DNA of 64,000 nucleotides from CBDCDJ01 sp965215355 (GTDB lineage Bacteria; Deinococcota; Deinococci; Deinococcales; Trueperaceae): the NCBI GenBank assembly GCA_965215355.1, contig CBDCDJ010000007.1:1860001-1924000 (forward strand). Reading direction: 5' to 3'. Numbering within the stretch: position 1 is the stretch's first letter; every line of letters begins with the position of its first letter. This document shows positions 44,901 to 52,579 of the stretch, piece after piece. A program made the translations under genes and the position numbers. Below the pieces are notes generated by a model that did no database searches, was not told the DNA's origin, and saw nothing but the letters and a program-made list of their open reading frames with translations.

Positions 44901-45124
44901 ATACCTACGTCTTTGGCTTCGATGTAGCCGAGCGGGGTTTCACCCTTTTGAATCACGTAATCGGGTGCGCCCACCTTGATGCGCTTGGGCTCGTTGGTCG
45001 CCACGATGCCCGGAAACAGGCTTTCGAGTAATGTCTTTAAGGTCGAGCGGTGGGTGTGTTCGGTAGCGTTGCCGCGTGCGAGGTCGTTCTGCAACGTTTG
45101 GCGGTACGTGTCGAAATAGCTCAT
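41924..45124 (-). CDS. Single-chain restriction-modification enzyme (type ISP/IIG-like, no helicase)
   Basis: 1066 aa. N-terminal PD-(D/E)XK-like nuclease: Asp55 (APDYVIQ), Glu69 and Lys71 (YIEAKD). Centre: N6-adenine methyltransferase with motif I DPATGTATFLHAV (about 378) and motif IV NPPY (about 498). C-terminal target-recognition region (DVFYYIYAVFHSPSYRERYA...) like type ISP enzymes. No SF2 helicase motifs are seen between nuclease and methyltransferase, unlike LlaGI-type ISP enzymes. Cuts and methylates the same site; likely defence cargo. The middle (42.6-43.6 kb, with the methylase-to-TRD part) is much AT-richer than the ends. Confidence 0.85.
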   Translation of the reverse strand: MSYFDTYRQTLQNDLARGNATEHTHRSTLKTLLESLFPGIVATNEPKRIKVGAPDYVIQKGETPLGYIEAKDVGIDLDKVEKSDQMKRYLPSLGNLILTDYLEFRWYVEGERRKTVRLSTYLLGNLTLEPDGEAALSMLLNGFMEAKAPTLKSPAALAKKMAALAQQIRYSILQAFNAEDLTDDQPDPLHDQYQAFKEVLLSDLTAAQFADMYAQTITYGLFAARTSPSFTPPFTRYKAAYDIPRTNPFLQTMFRDMAGPDLPTSLDWIVDDLVNLLEHADIGAILADFGKRTRTEDPVVHFYETFLAAYDPKMREARGVYYTPEPVVSYIVRSVDHILKTDFGLADGLADTSMVQVVNPERSSPKDRKSKDVHRVQILDPATGTATFLHAVIDQIHQTVTEQYGSGSWSQYVSKHLLPRLYGFELLMAPYTVAHMKLGLQLRELGYDFASPDRLKIYLTNTLEEAHEFPSLPLFGQLIARESQEAGQIKQDAPVMVVIGNPPYSVSSQNRGDWISRELNEYKKGLNERKTNLDDDFIKFFRFAQWRIERTGYGILAFVTNNTYLDGVTHRKMRESLFELFDDIYILDLHGSSRKNEMSPDGSRDENVFDIQQGVAVSILVKKPKTEKIKAVYHADLWGNRKTKYEYLIESDTATTKWVTTKPTKGYYFFVPKNFELEEEYMLLKNLRDSFTTSGPGIKTERDRVTIHWSEKNIRETVTNFRTLPERALREKYKLGKDSRDWTITNAKKDVLENTGDDYFIPIMYKPFDTRRTWYSGRTRGFIGTPGYAVAKNMLVGNNVMLITCRQQSQQGLWHLVGVSNLAIEGTAISNKTKEALNYGFPLYLYPDLSSGTQASAYDQPTTNPGGRRPNLAPDFIDDVSKRLGLAFVDDGQGDLTSTFGPEDVFYYIYAVFHSPSYRERYAEFLKIDFPRVPLTSDLELFSELVARGQALVAYHLMDKRGPNLSRFVGEGDNVVEKPTFKADGETGRVHINGSQYFEGVPADVWAFHVGGYQVLSKWLKDRKGWTLGFDDLRHYQGIVSALSETIRLMSEVDEVIEEHGGFPLA

Positions 45125-45213
45125 TCACTCCCCTGCCTTGTCGGTGCTGCCATTTTAACTTTATAGAGCGGGGCTCGAGCAAAATCCTTCATAATCAGCT
45201 ATGGAGGCGTTTT

Positions 45214-45660
45214 GTGCGAGCCCTGAGTATCCGTCAGCCTTGGGTCGAACTTATTCTTCAGGGTGACAAAACAGTCGAGTACCGCTCTTGGAAAACAAAT
45301 CACACGGGCGACCTGCTTATCCAAGCGTCCAACACCCGAAACAGAGACGTGAAAGAGGACATCGTCAGCGAGGGCTTCAGCGCTGACAAGCTCGTGTTCG
45401 GTGCGCTCGTCGGCGTGGTCGAGGTCACGGGCTACACCGGCGCAGCGGGAAACTTTGAATGGCACCTTGCCCGCCCGCGCCGCTTTCGAGAGCCCGTTCC
45501 TTACAAGGGCGCGGCGGGTATCTTTTTGGTGCCGGATGAGCGGGTCGAGGCGGCGCTGGTTTTGGCTACAGAGTTGAAAAAACCGCCGACTGGTAAGGGT
45601 CGGCTCGCTGAACAAGGTGAAGCTATGCTGGCTTTTATCGAACGCGAGCTAGAAAAATGA
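45214..45660 (+). CDS. ASCH-domain protein
   Basis: 148 aa from GTG 45214, chosen because ATGGAGGCG precedes it and the family start (RALSIRQPWVELILQGDKTV) follows directly; an upstream frame reaches back into the divergent restriction gene. The ASCH fold is a PUA-like RNA- or modified-base-binding domain; EYRSWKTNHTGDLLIQAS is typical. Divergent from the restriction-modification gene (90 bases between starts), so they may share control. Activity (RNA binding, amidohydrolase or modified-base reader) is not determined. Confidence 0.8.
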   Translation: MRALSIRQPWVELILQGDKTVEYRSWKTNHTGDLLIQASNTRNRDVKEDIVSEGFSADKLVFGALVGVVEVTGYTGAAGNFEWHLARPRRFREPVPYKGAAGIFLVPDERVEAALVLATELKKPPTGKGRLAEQGEAMLAFIERELEK

Positions 45661-45735
45661 ACTTCGACTTACGCCGCCATATTCAGAAATTGTAGCTAAT
45701 CCCTTTACGCGGCGTTTTCAACTTCCCAAAGAAAA

Positions 45736-45758
45736 CCCGCGCTTGTCCAGGGCGCGGG
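45736..45758. terminator. Terminator for the leftward element genes
   Basis: CCCGCGC (45736-45742), 9-nt loop, GCGCGGG (45752-45758). Read leftward it is followed by TTTTCTTTGG. It sits between the convergent ASCH gene and the leftward three-gene operon. Confidence 0.7.
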
Positions 45759-45795
45759 TATCAAGGGAGGAGGTAAGGTCAGTTTAGGCTCGCCC

Positions 45796-45812
45796 TCTTA
45801 CAAAATTCTTAC
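45796..45812 (-). promoter_or_regulatory. Extra GTAAGA-N5-GTAAGA box inside the element
   Basis: TCTTAC at 45796 and 45807, i.e. GTAAGA twice with an 11-bp period on the minus strand. Same motif as the three pilin boxes, but here between a stop codon and a terminator, with no obvious gene to control. May be coincidental or fortuitous binding. Confidence 0.35.
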
Positions 45813-45828
45813 AAGCTCGAGCCCCGAC

Positions 45829-46317
45829 CTACGCCGCCCGGTCAAGGCCGTTCCGCCACGCGCCACAAGGACAAATACCCCGGCCTAACAAGTAGACAAA
45901 GCCCGCCGCCCGTGTCTTAGCGGTCGGTTCGGCGTCTATCCAGCCCGTGCCTAAGCAGCGCTCACACGCGGGCGCGTGGGGTGTTGGGCTTTTCGCACCG
46001 GGTCGCCCGCGCGCGTAGCGTTCGCACGCAGGCGCGTGAGGTGCTGACTCGCTTAGAGTCAACACCTCCCCTTCACAATGACAGCGTGAGCAAGGTTTGT
46101 AGGTGAAGTCCAAGTCAGGCCGTCCCCACGCTTCACAGGACACGCCCCAAGCCGAGCCGTAGCACTCGAGCCAGCCCTCACCCCCGCACTTAGGACAAGG
46201 GACAACGTAAAGCCCCGGCTCATCCTCTAGCACGTGGTCAGGTATCAGAAGCTCGAGGGCGGTCACGTCGAACAGGTCTGCCAGCACAAACGAATGGGGA
46301 ATAAGGGCGGCACTCAC
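45829..46317 (-). CDS. DnaJ-like zinc-finger hypothetical protein
   Basis: 162 aa with four cysteine pairs: CPKCGGEGW, CSRCHCEGE, CERCLGTGW and CPCG, resembling the CxxCxGxG modules of the DnaJ central domain. A short internal duplication PHAPACER occurs twice about 23 residues apart. ATG at 46317 overlaps the stop of the coiled-coil gene (ATGA). Last of three coupled leftward genes; family and role unknown, probably element-specific. Confidence 0.55.
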   Translation of the reverse strand: MSAALIPHSFVLADLFDVTALELLIPDHVLEDEPGLYVVPCPKCGGEGWLECYGSAWGVSCEAWGRPDLDFTYKPCSRCHCEGEVLTLSESAPHAPACERYARGRPGAKSPTPHAPACERCLGTGWIDAEPTAKTRAAGFVYLLGRGICPCGAWRNGLDRAA

Positions 46318-46652
46318 GCCGCCCCTCCCAACGCTTCAAACGCCCGGACTTTGTAGCGTGCCAAGTCCCAGCTAAGACGCGCTTGCTCGAGCCCCAACTT
46401 AACCTGTGCTTGCTCATCCTCTAAAAACTCGACCGCCGCCAACTCTTCAAAGACAAGCGTCTCGAGCTTGGCGTCCCGTTCGGCTTGGTTCTTGCCTTCG
46501 AGCCCGGCTAACAGGTGCGACCCCTTAGCCGTCTCTAAAGTGCGCTTGGCAAGGGTGAGTTTAGCGGTCGCCTCGTGATAGGTCTCGAGCCGGTCCTGAT
46601 ACGCCTGTGCGCCCGTAGCCAACTCTTCAAGGATAGAAAGTAGAGAGACCAT
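46314..46652 (-). CDS. Coiled-coil phage-type hypothetical protein
   Basis: 112 aa from the ATG at 46652, which shares a base with the upstream stop (TAATG) and decides the start although the frame is open to 46721. Almost entirely helical and charged (LETYHEATAKLTLAKRTLET, then LEGKNQAERDAKLETLVF). This recalls small phage proteins with an NxAxRxA motif near recombination genes, but I cannot name it. Confidence 0.6.
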   Translation of the reverse strand: MVSLLSILEELATGAQAYQDRLETYHEATAKLTLAKRTLETAKGSHLLAGLEGKNQAERDAKLETLVFEELAAVEFLEDEQAQVKLGLEQARLSWDLARYKVRAFEALGGAA

Positions 46653-46852
46653 TAAAGGTCTCCCCAGTGGCGGTAAGCGGCTTCGTAGGTGACGGCGGCG
46701 CGGCGGTTGTAGCGTTCCCAAGCGAGGTTTAACAGCTTCTCGGCTTTACGCACACCCTCGTCTGCTTTGGCCTCTATCCGGTTCATGGTGTGGCGGGCTT
46801 GGTCTTGCAACTTGCTGGCGGCTAGGTACTTTTCGAAAGTGCTAGGATTCAT
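46652..46852 (-). CDS. Small helical hypothetical protein, first of the leftward element operon
   Basis: 66 aa, ATG at 46852 with AAGGAGGATTC upstream. Charged helical product (MNPSTFEKYLAASKLQDQAR ... AEKLLNLAWERYNRRAAVTY). Leads an overlapping three-gene unit divergent from the repressor gene and so likely controlled by the 46945 palindrome. Confidence 0.6.
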   Translation of the reverse strand: MNPSTFEKYLAASKLQDQARHTMNRIEAKADEGVRKAEKLLNLAWERYNRRAAVTYEAAYRHWGDL

Positions 46853-46944
46853 GTCGAATCCTCCTTAAGGGATTTTCAGAAGAGGGGCTTTGCTTACCAG
46901 GGCGTTAGCCCCTTTTCTGATACCCCTATAGTAGCACAAGGCGT

Positions 46945-46961
46945 TAGTATTGTCAATACTA
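46945..46961. promoter_or_regulatory. Palindromic operator between repressor and leftward operon
   Basis: TAGTATTGTCAATACTA is a perfect 8+1+8 inverted repeat. A further half site AATACTA lies at 46973-46979. It occupies the AT-rich gap between the divergent genes at 46852 and 46997, the position of a phage-type switch. Confidence 0.7.
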
Positions 46962-46996
46962 TCAGTTTGTGTAATACTAGCTATGGAGGTACTACT

Positions 46997-47290
46997 GTGA
47001 GCACAACTGTTTTAGAAGCTCCTACGCCCCGTGCTAGTATCATCGGCATGAGTTCAATCAAGTGGAAGTTAAACGAGTTCCTAGCGAAGCACGACCTGAC
47101 CGCGTACCGTTTGGCGACTACCCTTGACTCGCATACTCGAGCCCCCACCATCTACCGGCTTGCCAAAGAAGATGTCGAACTCTCCCGTATCGACTTTAAT
47201 GTGCTGTCAACTGTTATCGACGGGTTAAGAGAGCTGACAGGCGAAAAAGTAGAGATTACGGACTTGCTCGAGTACCATGAGGGCGCATAA
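46997..47290 (+). CDS. Cro/CI-like helix-turn-helix regulator of the element
   Basis: 97 aa from GTG 46997 (GGAGGT seven bases upstream); an ATG at 46967 lies inside the operator region and is less likely. Segment WKLNEFLAKHDLTAYRLATTLDSHTRAPTIYRLAKE is a short XRE-type helix-turn-helix, and LTGEKVEITDLLEY closes the fold. Stop overlaps the integrase ATG (TAATG), so repressor and integrase are coexpressed. Likely binds the palindrome at 46945. Confidence 0.75.
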   Translation: MSTTVLEAPTPRASIIGMSSIKWKLNEFLAKHDLTAYRLATTLDSHTRAPTIYRLAKEDVELSRIDFNVLSTVIDGLRELTGEKVEITDLLEYHEGA

Positions 47291-48456
47291 TGGCTAGCTC
47301 ACGCGGTCAGGTTATCGAGCGCGCTACCGGCTTCACCGTTCGGGTGTTCATAGGCCGGGACGCGGCGGGCAAGCGCCTCTACCGTAACCAGCGGGTGACA
47401 GGGACAAAGAAAGACGCCCAGAAGGTACTGACAGCCATGCTGCAAAAGCTGGACACGGGGGAACTGCTTTTTAACCCGTCCACTCAAACTGTTCGTGACT
47501 ATTTCGAGGAATGGTTAGAGACCACGGCAAAAGGAAAGCTGTCTCGAAAGACCCTCGTCAACTATAGAGGCTGCGTCAAGCGCAACATCTACCCCGCCCT
47601 CGGTAACTTAAAACTCGGCAGACTCGAGCCCAGAGATATACAAAAGCTTTACGCCGACATGTTCGAGCGCGGTTTGTCGGTAAACGAAACAAACCGCATC
47701 CTCAGTTCCGCCCTAAACCACGCGGTCGCTCAGAGGCTCATTCCAAGCAACCCTTGCCGCTACGCCGAAAAGCCGAAGCGGGCCAAAAAGGAAATGAATG
47801 CCATGACCGAAGGTGAGGTGCAAGCGTTCCTAGAGGCGGCCAGAAGTAGCAGGATGTACACCTACTTCGACTTGCTTCTAGCTACCGGCTTACGGCCTTC
47901 GGAGGGCTTGGCGCTGAAATGGCAGGACTTCGACCCCATAAGAAAAACGCTGAACATTCAGAGAACCCTCGAGTACGTCAAGGGCAAGATTTACTTCAAG
48001 GAGCCCAAAACCAAACGCTCTAGGCGAAAAGTCAACTTGCACGACGGCACGGTGAGCTTGCTACTTGCTCACAGACACGACAGCGCCAGACCGGACGAGA
48101 TGATTTTTGCCAGTGAGGTCGGTAAGCCTTTGGACGTTTCCAACATTTCAGGGCGCTACTTCAAACCTTGTTTGCTCGAGGCAGGCCTGGCTACACTGGC
48201 AAAGACCGCAAAGGGCAAAGAGACCATCAAAAGCAAGTTTAGGATGTACGACCTACGCCACACCCACGCCACCATGCTTTTGAGGGCCAACGTGCATCCT
48301 AAGATTGTTTCAGAGCGGTTAGGACACACTTCTATCGCGCTCACTCTAGACACCTACTCGCACGTCTTACCGACGATGCAAGAAACCGCCGTGGCAGCTT
48401 TGGGGCCAGCCCTCTACACGAAAGAAAGAGCGTCTGCCACACCTGTTCTAAATTAG
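47290..48456 (+). CDS. int: Tyrosine-type site-specific integrase
   Basis: 388 aa. N-terminal AP2-like arm-binding segment (GFTVRVFIGRDAAGKRLYRN), SAM-like core-binding domain, and catalytic domain with Arg (ATGLRPSEGLALKW), Lys (KRSRRKVNLH), HxLR-equivalent LRHTHATMLL, His/Trp-position and the nucleophile Tyr in LDTYSHVLP. Adjacent to attR within tRNA-Arg, as expected for phage- and ICE-type integrases. The stop codon is immediately followed by the tandem GGCACACA repeats. Confidence 0.95.
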   Translation: MASSRGQVIERATGFTVRVFIGRDAAGKRLYRNQRVTGTKKDAQKVLTAMLQKLDTGELLFNPSTQTVRDYFEEWLETTAKGKLSRKTLVNYRGCVKRNIYPALGNLKLGRLEPRDIQKLYADMFERGLSVNETNRILSSALNHAVAQRLIPSNPCRYAEKPKRAKKEMNAMTEGEVQAFLEAARSSRMYTYFDLLLATGLRPSEGLALKWQDFDPIRKTLNIQRTLEYVKGKIYFKEPKTKRSRRKVNLHDGTVSLLLAHRHDSARPDEMIFASEVGKPLDVSNISGRYFKPCLLEAGLATLAKTAKGKETIKSKFRMYDLRHTHATMLLRANVHPKIVSERLGHTSIALTLDTYSHVLPTMQETAVAALGPALYTKERASATPVLN

Positions 48457-48477
48457 TTGGCACACAGGCGGCACACA
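48456..48477 (+). repeat. GTTGGCACACA/GGCGGCACACA tandem repeat near attR
   Basis: GTTGGCACACA at 48456-48466 and GGCGGCACACA at 48467-48477, beginning in the integrase stop codon. Counterpart of 36291-36312 at the other end, same orientation. Confidence 0.6.
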
Positions 48478-48546
48478 AAGGGCAACTAAGCGCAGTGAGC
48501 TTATTACTCACTGCGCTTAGTTTTTTCGTCCCTGACGAACTTTCTT

Positions 48547-48624
<78 letters not shown>

Positions 48625-48677
48625 AAAGTTTAGAGGTATCATCTTTAATTCACTTAAAGACGGTTCCTCTAAATTTT

Positions 48678-48753
<76 letters not shown>

Positions 48754-48795
48754 AGGTTGCTTGGTATTATCAGTAATTTTGATGATACCAAAAAG

Positions 48796-48875
<80 letters not shown>

Positions 48876-49034
48876 AGGCCGTACCGAGTATACAAGAATG
48901 CCGAGGGGGCTAACAAGGCTTTGCTTGGCAGGGCTCGAGCTTGTTTGAAACCGCGCGACTGTTCCGAGCGCCGTTTGCCGGGGCGTGGTTTTCGGGTACA
49001 CTGGCGAGTTGATAACGAGAGCTTAGGAGAAACC

Positions 49035-50513
49035 ATGCAGACCAAACTCATCGACAAACAAGCGGTGTCCGCCAAGTTCGAGGTCACCGTACCCGCCCAG
49101 GAGGTCGACAAAACCTTCGGCGCGGTTCTCAACACGGTCGCGCGGCAGGTCAAGGTGCCGGGCTTCCGGCCGGGCAAAGCGCCCAAGGCCGTGCTCGTGC
49201 AGCGCGTCGGGCAAGACGCACTCAACCAAGAGGTGCGCGACGCCCTGGTCGAAACGAACTATCCCAAAGCGGTCAGAGAATTGGACCTGTCCCCGGTCCA
49301 CGCCCACTTTCGCGCCGAGGAGCCGAGCGAGGGCAGCGACTACACCTTCGCGGTCGAGGTCGACCTGTACCCCGAATTCACGCTGCCCGACCTGAAAGAA
49401 ATCATCATCGACACCGCCGCGCCGCCCTTGACCGACGCTCAGGTCGAAGAAGCCGTCAAAGAGTTGCAGCGCGAAAACGCCACGCTCGTCCCGGTCGACC
49501 GCGCCGTGGAACCGGGCGACTACGTGCTCGTCGAGACGTTGCGCGACGGCGAAGAGAGCGGCAGCGTCCTGCCCATCGACTTGGAAAGGGTGGACGCGGC
49601 GTTCGCGCGGCAACTGTTGGGCAAGACGATAGGCGACACGGTCGAACTCACGCTCGCTTCGGGTGAGGACGAGGACGACGAAGACGCCTACGACGAAGAC
49701 ACGGACGGCACCGAGACGGAGGCAGCCGAGAAAGACCCTGCCGCCGAACTGCCCAAACTGACGGTTGTGGTCAAGGACGTCAAAGAAAAAGAAAAGCCCG
49801 CCGCCGACGACGAACTCGCCAAAACGCTCGGCTTCGAGACCTGGGCTGAAGTCGAGGCGAAAATTCGCGAGAACTTGCAGCAACAGCTCGACGGCGAGGC
49901 CTTCCAGGCGCAGCGTGAGGAGTTCATCGACAAGCTCGTGCAGGAAACGAGCTTGGGGCTGCCCAAAAGCCTCGTCAACCGCCGCAAGGCGACGCTGCTG
50001 AACAACTTAGCGCAAGAGTTGCAGCAGAACGGCGTCGGCGTGGACGCTTACCTCACCAACCTGGACACGACCGGCAAGCGCGAAGAGTTCGACGCCGAGC
50101 TGCAAGCGTCCGCCGAGGCGGGCGTCAAGCGGGACATGGTTTTGGAGCGCCTGCTGGACGAACGGGGCACGACCCTCGGCCCCAAAGAGTTCGACGACGC
50201 CGTGCGCTTCATGGCGGCGCGCGAAAAGCAAGACGTGAGCCGCTTCCGGCGCGAGGTCGGTGACGAGTGGCTCGAGAATTACCGCTTTATGCTGACCCGC
50301 GACAAGGCGGTGCGCGAAACGGTGCGCGAACTTTTGGGTCAGGACGAGACGGGCGACGAAGACGCCGGCGACTTTGACGACGATAACTTTGACGACAGTT
50401 CGTTTGAAGACGCAGGATTTGACGACGAAGGGTTTAATGACGAAGACGAGCGGGGCGACGAGACCTCTACGGCAGACCTGAGCGAAGTGAGGACGGGCCT
50501 CGAGGCCGAGTAG
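49035..50513 (+). CDS. tig: Trigger factor (ribosome-associated peptidyl-prolyl isomerase chaperone)
   Basis: 492 aa from ATG 49035 (TTAGGAGAAACC upstream; the frame is open to 48921). Binds the ribosome exit through the GFRPGKAP loop (about 43-50), then PPIase and C-terminal chaperone arms. Two unusual acidic regions are present: an insert in the PPIase domain (about residues 210-235, EDEDDEDAYDEDTDG) and a long Asp-rich tail (from about 440, DFDDDNFDD...). First gene of tig-clpP-clpX, the common bacterial order. Confidence 0.95.
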   Translation: MQTKLIDKQAVSAKFEVTVPAQEVDKTFGAVLNTVARQVKVPGFRPGKAPKAVLVQRVGQDALNQEVRDALVETNYPKAVRELDLSPVHAHFRAEEPSEGSDYTFAVEVDLYPEFTLPDLKEIIIDTAAPPLTDAQVEEAVKELQRENATLVPVDRAVEPGDYVLVETLRDGEESGSVLPIDLERVDAAFARQLLGKTIGDTVELTLASGEDEDDEDAYDEDTDGTETEAAEKDPAAELPKLTVVVKDVKEKEKPAADDELAKTLGFETWAEVEAKIRENLQQQLDGEAFQAQREEFIDKLVQETSLGLPKSLVNRRKATLLNNLAQELQQNGVGVDAYLTNLDTTGKREEFDAELQASAEAGVKRDMVLERLLDERGTTLGPKEFDDAVRFMAAREKQDVSRFRREVGDEWLENYRFMLTRDKAVRETVRELLGQDETGDEDAGDFDDDNFDDSSFEDAGFDDEGFNDEDERGDETSTADLSEVRTGLEAE

Positions 50514-50530
50514 ACCTCGCGACGCCCCGA

Positions 50531-50553
50531 CCCGCCTTGAAGCTCAAGGCGGG
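50531..50553 (+). terminator. Terminator after tig
   Basis: CCCGCCTTGA (50531-50540), AGC, TCAAGGCGGG (50544-50553), followed by TTCTCTTT. A 10-bp stem; clpP should have its own promoter or receive partial read-through. Confidence 0.75.
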
Positions 50554-50707
50554 TTCTCTTTGCCCCGACGCTGTTTACCCCGGTACCTGAGTTTGCTGAC
50601 GGCGCGGCGGCGCGCTTCGTTGCATACTGGCGGCCACGCCGAGCTTGAACCGAACCCGTGCAGCTTTTTCCCTACCCCCTGCGGGAGATTTGGTATAAGG
50701 TGTGGTT

Positions 50708-51325
50708 ATGTCTTTAGTTCCCTATGTCATCGAACAAACCAGCCGCGGTGAACGGATGTACGACATCTACAGCCGTCTGCTGCGCGAACGCATCATTTTT
50801 CTGGGCACCCCCATCGACTCGAACGTCGCCAACACCATCGTCGCGCAGCTTTTGCTCCTCGACTCGCAGTCGCGCGAGCAGCCCATCAACATCTTCATCA
50901 ACTGTCCCGGCGGCGAGGTCTATGCCGGGCTCGCCATCTACGACGTGATGCAGTACATCTCCGCGCCGGTGCACACGAACTGCGTCGGCATCGCCATGTC
51001 GATGGGTTCGGTGATTTTGATGGCGGGCGAGCAGGGCAGCCGCGTGGCGCTGCCCAACAGCCGGATTATGATTCACGCGGGCTCGGCGGGCTTTCGTGGC
51101 AACACGCCCGACTTGGAAGTCCAGGCCAGGGAGGTACTGAGTCTGCGCGACATCTTAGAGGGTTTGTACGAGCGCCACACCACCCACAGCCGTGAGAAGC
51201 TGCGCAAGGACATGGAACGTGACAATTTCATGTCGCCAGAAGAGGCCCTCGAGTACGGCCTCATCGACCGCGTGGTGGACCCGCGCAAGCTGCCCAGGTT
51301 CAGCATCACCGACGAGGACCTGTAG
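50708..51325 (+). CDS. clpP: ATP-dependent Clp protease proteolytic subunit
   Basis: 205 aa from ATG 50708 (AAGGTG upstream; GTG 50702 possible). Serine protease forming double heptamer rings. Triad: Ser in AMSMGSVIL, His in RIMIHAGS, Asp in MERDNFMSPEEA. The loop HAGSAGFRGNTPDLEVQAREVL replaces the usual HQPLGG sequence and resembles deinococcal ClpP. The stop TAG touches the ATG of clpX, so the two are cotranslated. Confidence 0.94.
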   Translation: MSLVPYVIEQTSRGERMYDIYSRLLRERIIFLGTPIDSNVANTIVAQLLLLDSQSREQPINIFINCPGGEVYAGLAIYDVMQYISAPVHTNCVGIAMSMGSVILMAGEQGSRVALPNSRIMIHAGSAGFRGNTPDLEVQAREVLSLRDILEGLYERHTTHSREKLRKDMERDNFMSPEEALEYGLIDRVVDPRKLPRFSITDEDL

Positions 51326-52528
51326 ATGCCGCAGCCCCGCTGCAACTTTTGCGGCCGCACCCACGCCGAGGTGGGCCGACTGGTCGCTTCGGAAAACGGC
51401 TTGACGCACATTTGCAACTACTGCGTCGAGCGGATTGCGGACGTGCTCGAGGCCAACCGCAGCAAACACATGGCGGGCGGGCGCTTGCCCACGCCGCGCG
51501 AACTCAAAGCCCAGCTCGACGCTTACGTCATCGAGCAAGACGAGGCCAAAAAGGCGCTCTCCGTGGCGGTCTACAACCACTACCGCAGGCTCCAGTACCC
51601 CGACTCGGAACTGCAAAAGGCGAACATCCTGCTCATCGGCTCGTCGGGCACGGGTAAAACGTTGCTGGCCCAAACCCTCGCCCGCATCCTGCAAGTGCCC
51701 TTCGCCATCGCCGACGCGACGACGCTGACCGAGGCGGGCTATGTGGGCGACGACGTCGAAAACATCATCCTGCGACTGCTGCAAACCGCCAACTACGAGG
51801 TCGAGGCGGCCGAGCGGGGCATCATCTACCTTGACGAAATCGACAAAATCGCGCGCAAGTCCGAGGGCGTGTCCATCACGAGGGACGTCTCCGGCGAGGG
51901 CGTGCAGCAGGCGCTGCTAAAAATCGTCGAGGGCACCGTGACCCACGTGCCGCCCCAGGGCGGGCGCAAACACCCGCACCAGGAACTCATCCCGGTCGAC
52001 ACGAGCAACATCTTGTTCATCTGCGGCGGCGCGTTCGAAGGTATCAACGACATCGTTGGCAAACGCGTGAACGTCGCCAGCGTCGGCTTTCAGAGCTACG
52101 ACGACACGAGGTTCGAAGACAAGGTCGCCACGACCGAGGTGCTGCCCGAAGACCTCATGAAGTTCGGGCTCATCCCCGAACTCATCGGGCGTCTGGCGGT
52201 GAGCGTGCGCTTGCAAGACCTGAGCCTGGACGCGCTCGTGAATGTCCTCACCAAGCCGAAAAACGCGCTCGTCAAGCAGTACAAGGAACTGTTTTCGCTA
52301 GAGGGCGTCGAGCTGAAGTTCACCGAGGCCGCCCTGTTCGAGGTCGCCCGGCGCGCTCACGACTACAAAACCGGCGCGCGGGGTTTGCGGGCCGTTCTGG
52401 AAAAAACCCTCCTCGACCTCATGTACGAGGTGCCGGGCAGCAACGTCTCGAGCCTGACCGTCGACGCGGGCAACTTAGACCACCCCGACCTGATTTTGCG
52501 GCACGGCGAGCGGCGCCGGACGGCGTAG
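51326..52528 (+). CDS. clpX: ClpX unfoldase
   Basis: 400 aa AAA+ ATPase that unfolds substrates into ClpP. N-terminal zinc finger CNFC ... CNYC, Walker A GSSGTGKTLLA, pore loop GYVGDDVE, Walker B IIYLDEIDKIA, and sensor arginines in the small domain. The ClpP-docking loop is SVGF rather than IGF, a conservative change. Immediately downstream of clpP. Confidence 0.95.
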   Translation: MPQPRCNFCGRTHAEVGRLVASENGLTHICNYCVERIADVLEANRSKHMAGGRLPTPRELKAQLDAYVIEQDEAKKALSVAVYNHYRRLQYPDSELQKANILLIGSSGTGKTLLAQTLARILQVPFAIADATTLTEAGYVGDDVENIILRLLQTANYEVEAAERGIIYLDEIDKIARKSEGVSITRDVSGEGVQQALLKIVEGTVTHVPPQGGRKHPHQELIPVDTSNILFICGGAFEGINDIVGKRVNVASVGFQSYDDTRFEDKVATTEVLPEDLMKFGLIPELIGRLAVSVRLQDLSLDALVNVLTKPKNALVKQYKELFSLEGVELKFTEAALFEVARRAHDYKTGARGLRAVLEKTLLDLMYEVPGSNVSSLTVDAGNLDHPDLILRHGERRRTA

Positions 52529-52579
52529 CGCCGGCGTCGACGGTCGAACGAGGGGCCGGTTTCAAACCCGCCCCTACCC

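Noticed and set aside
45076..45213. N-terminal extension of the ASCH gene into the restriction gene
   Set aside because: Antisense to the start of the restriction gene; GTG 45214 has GGAGG and the family start.
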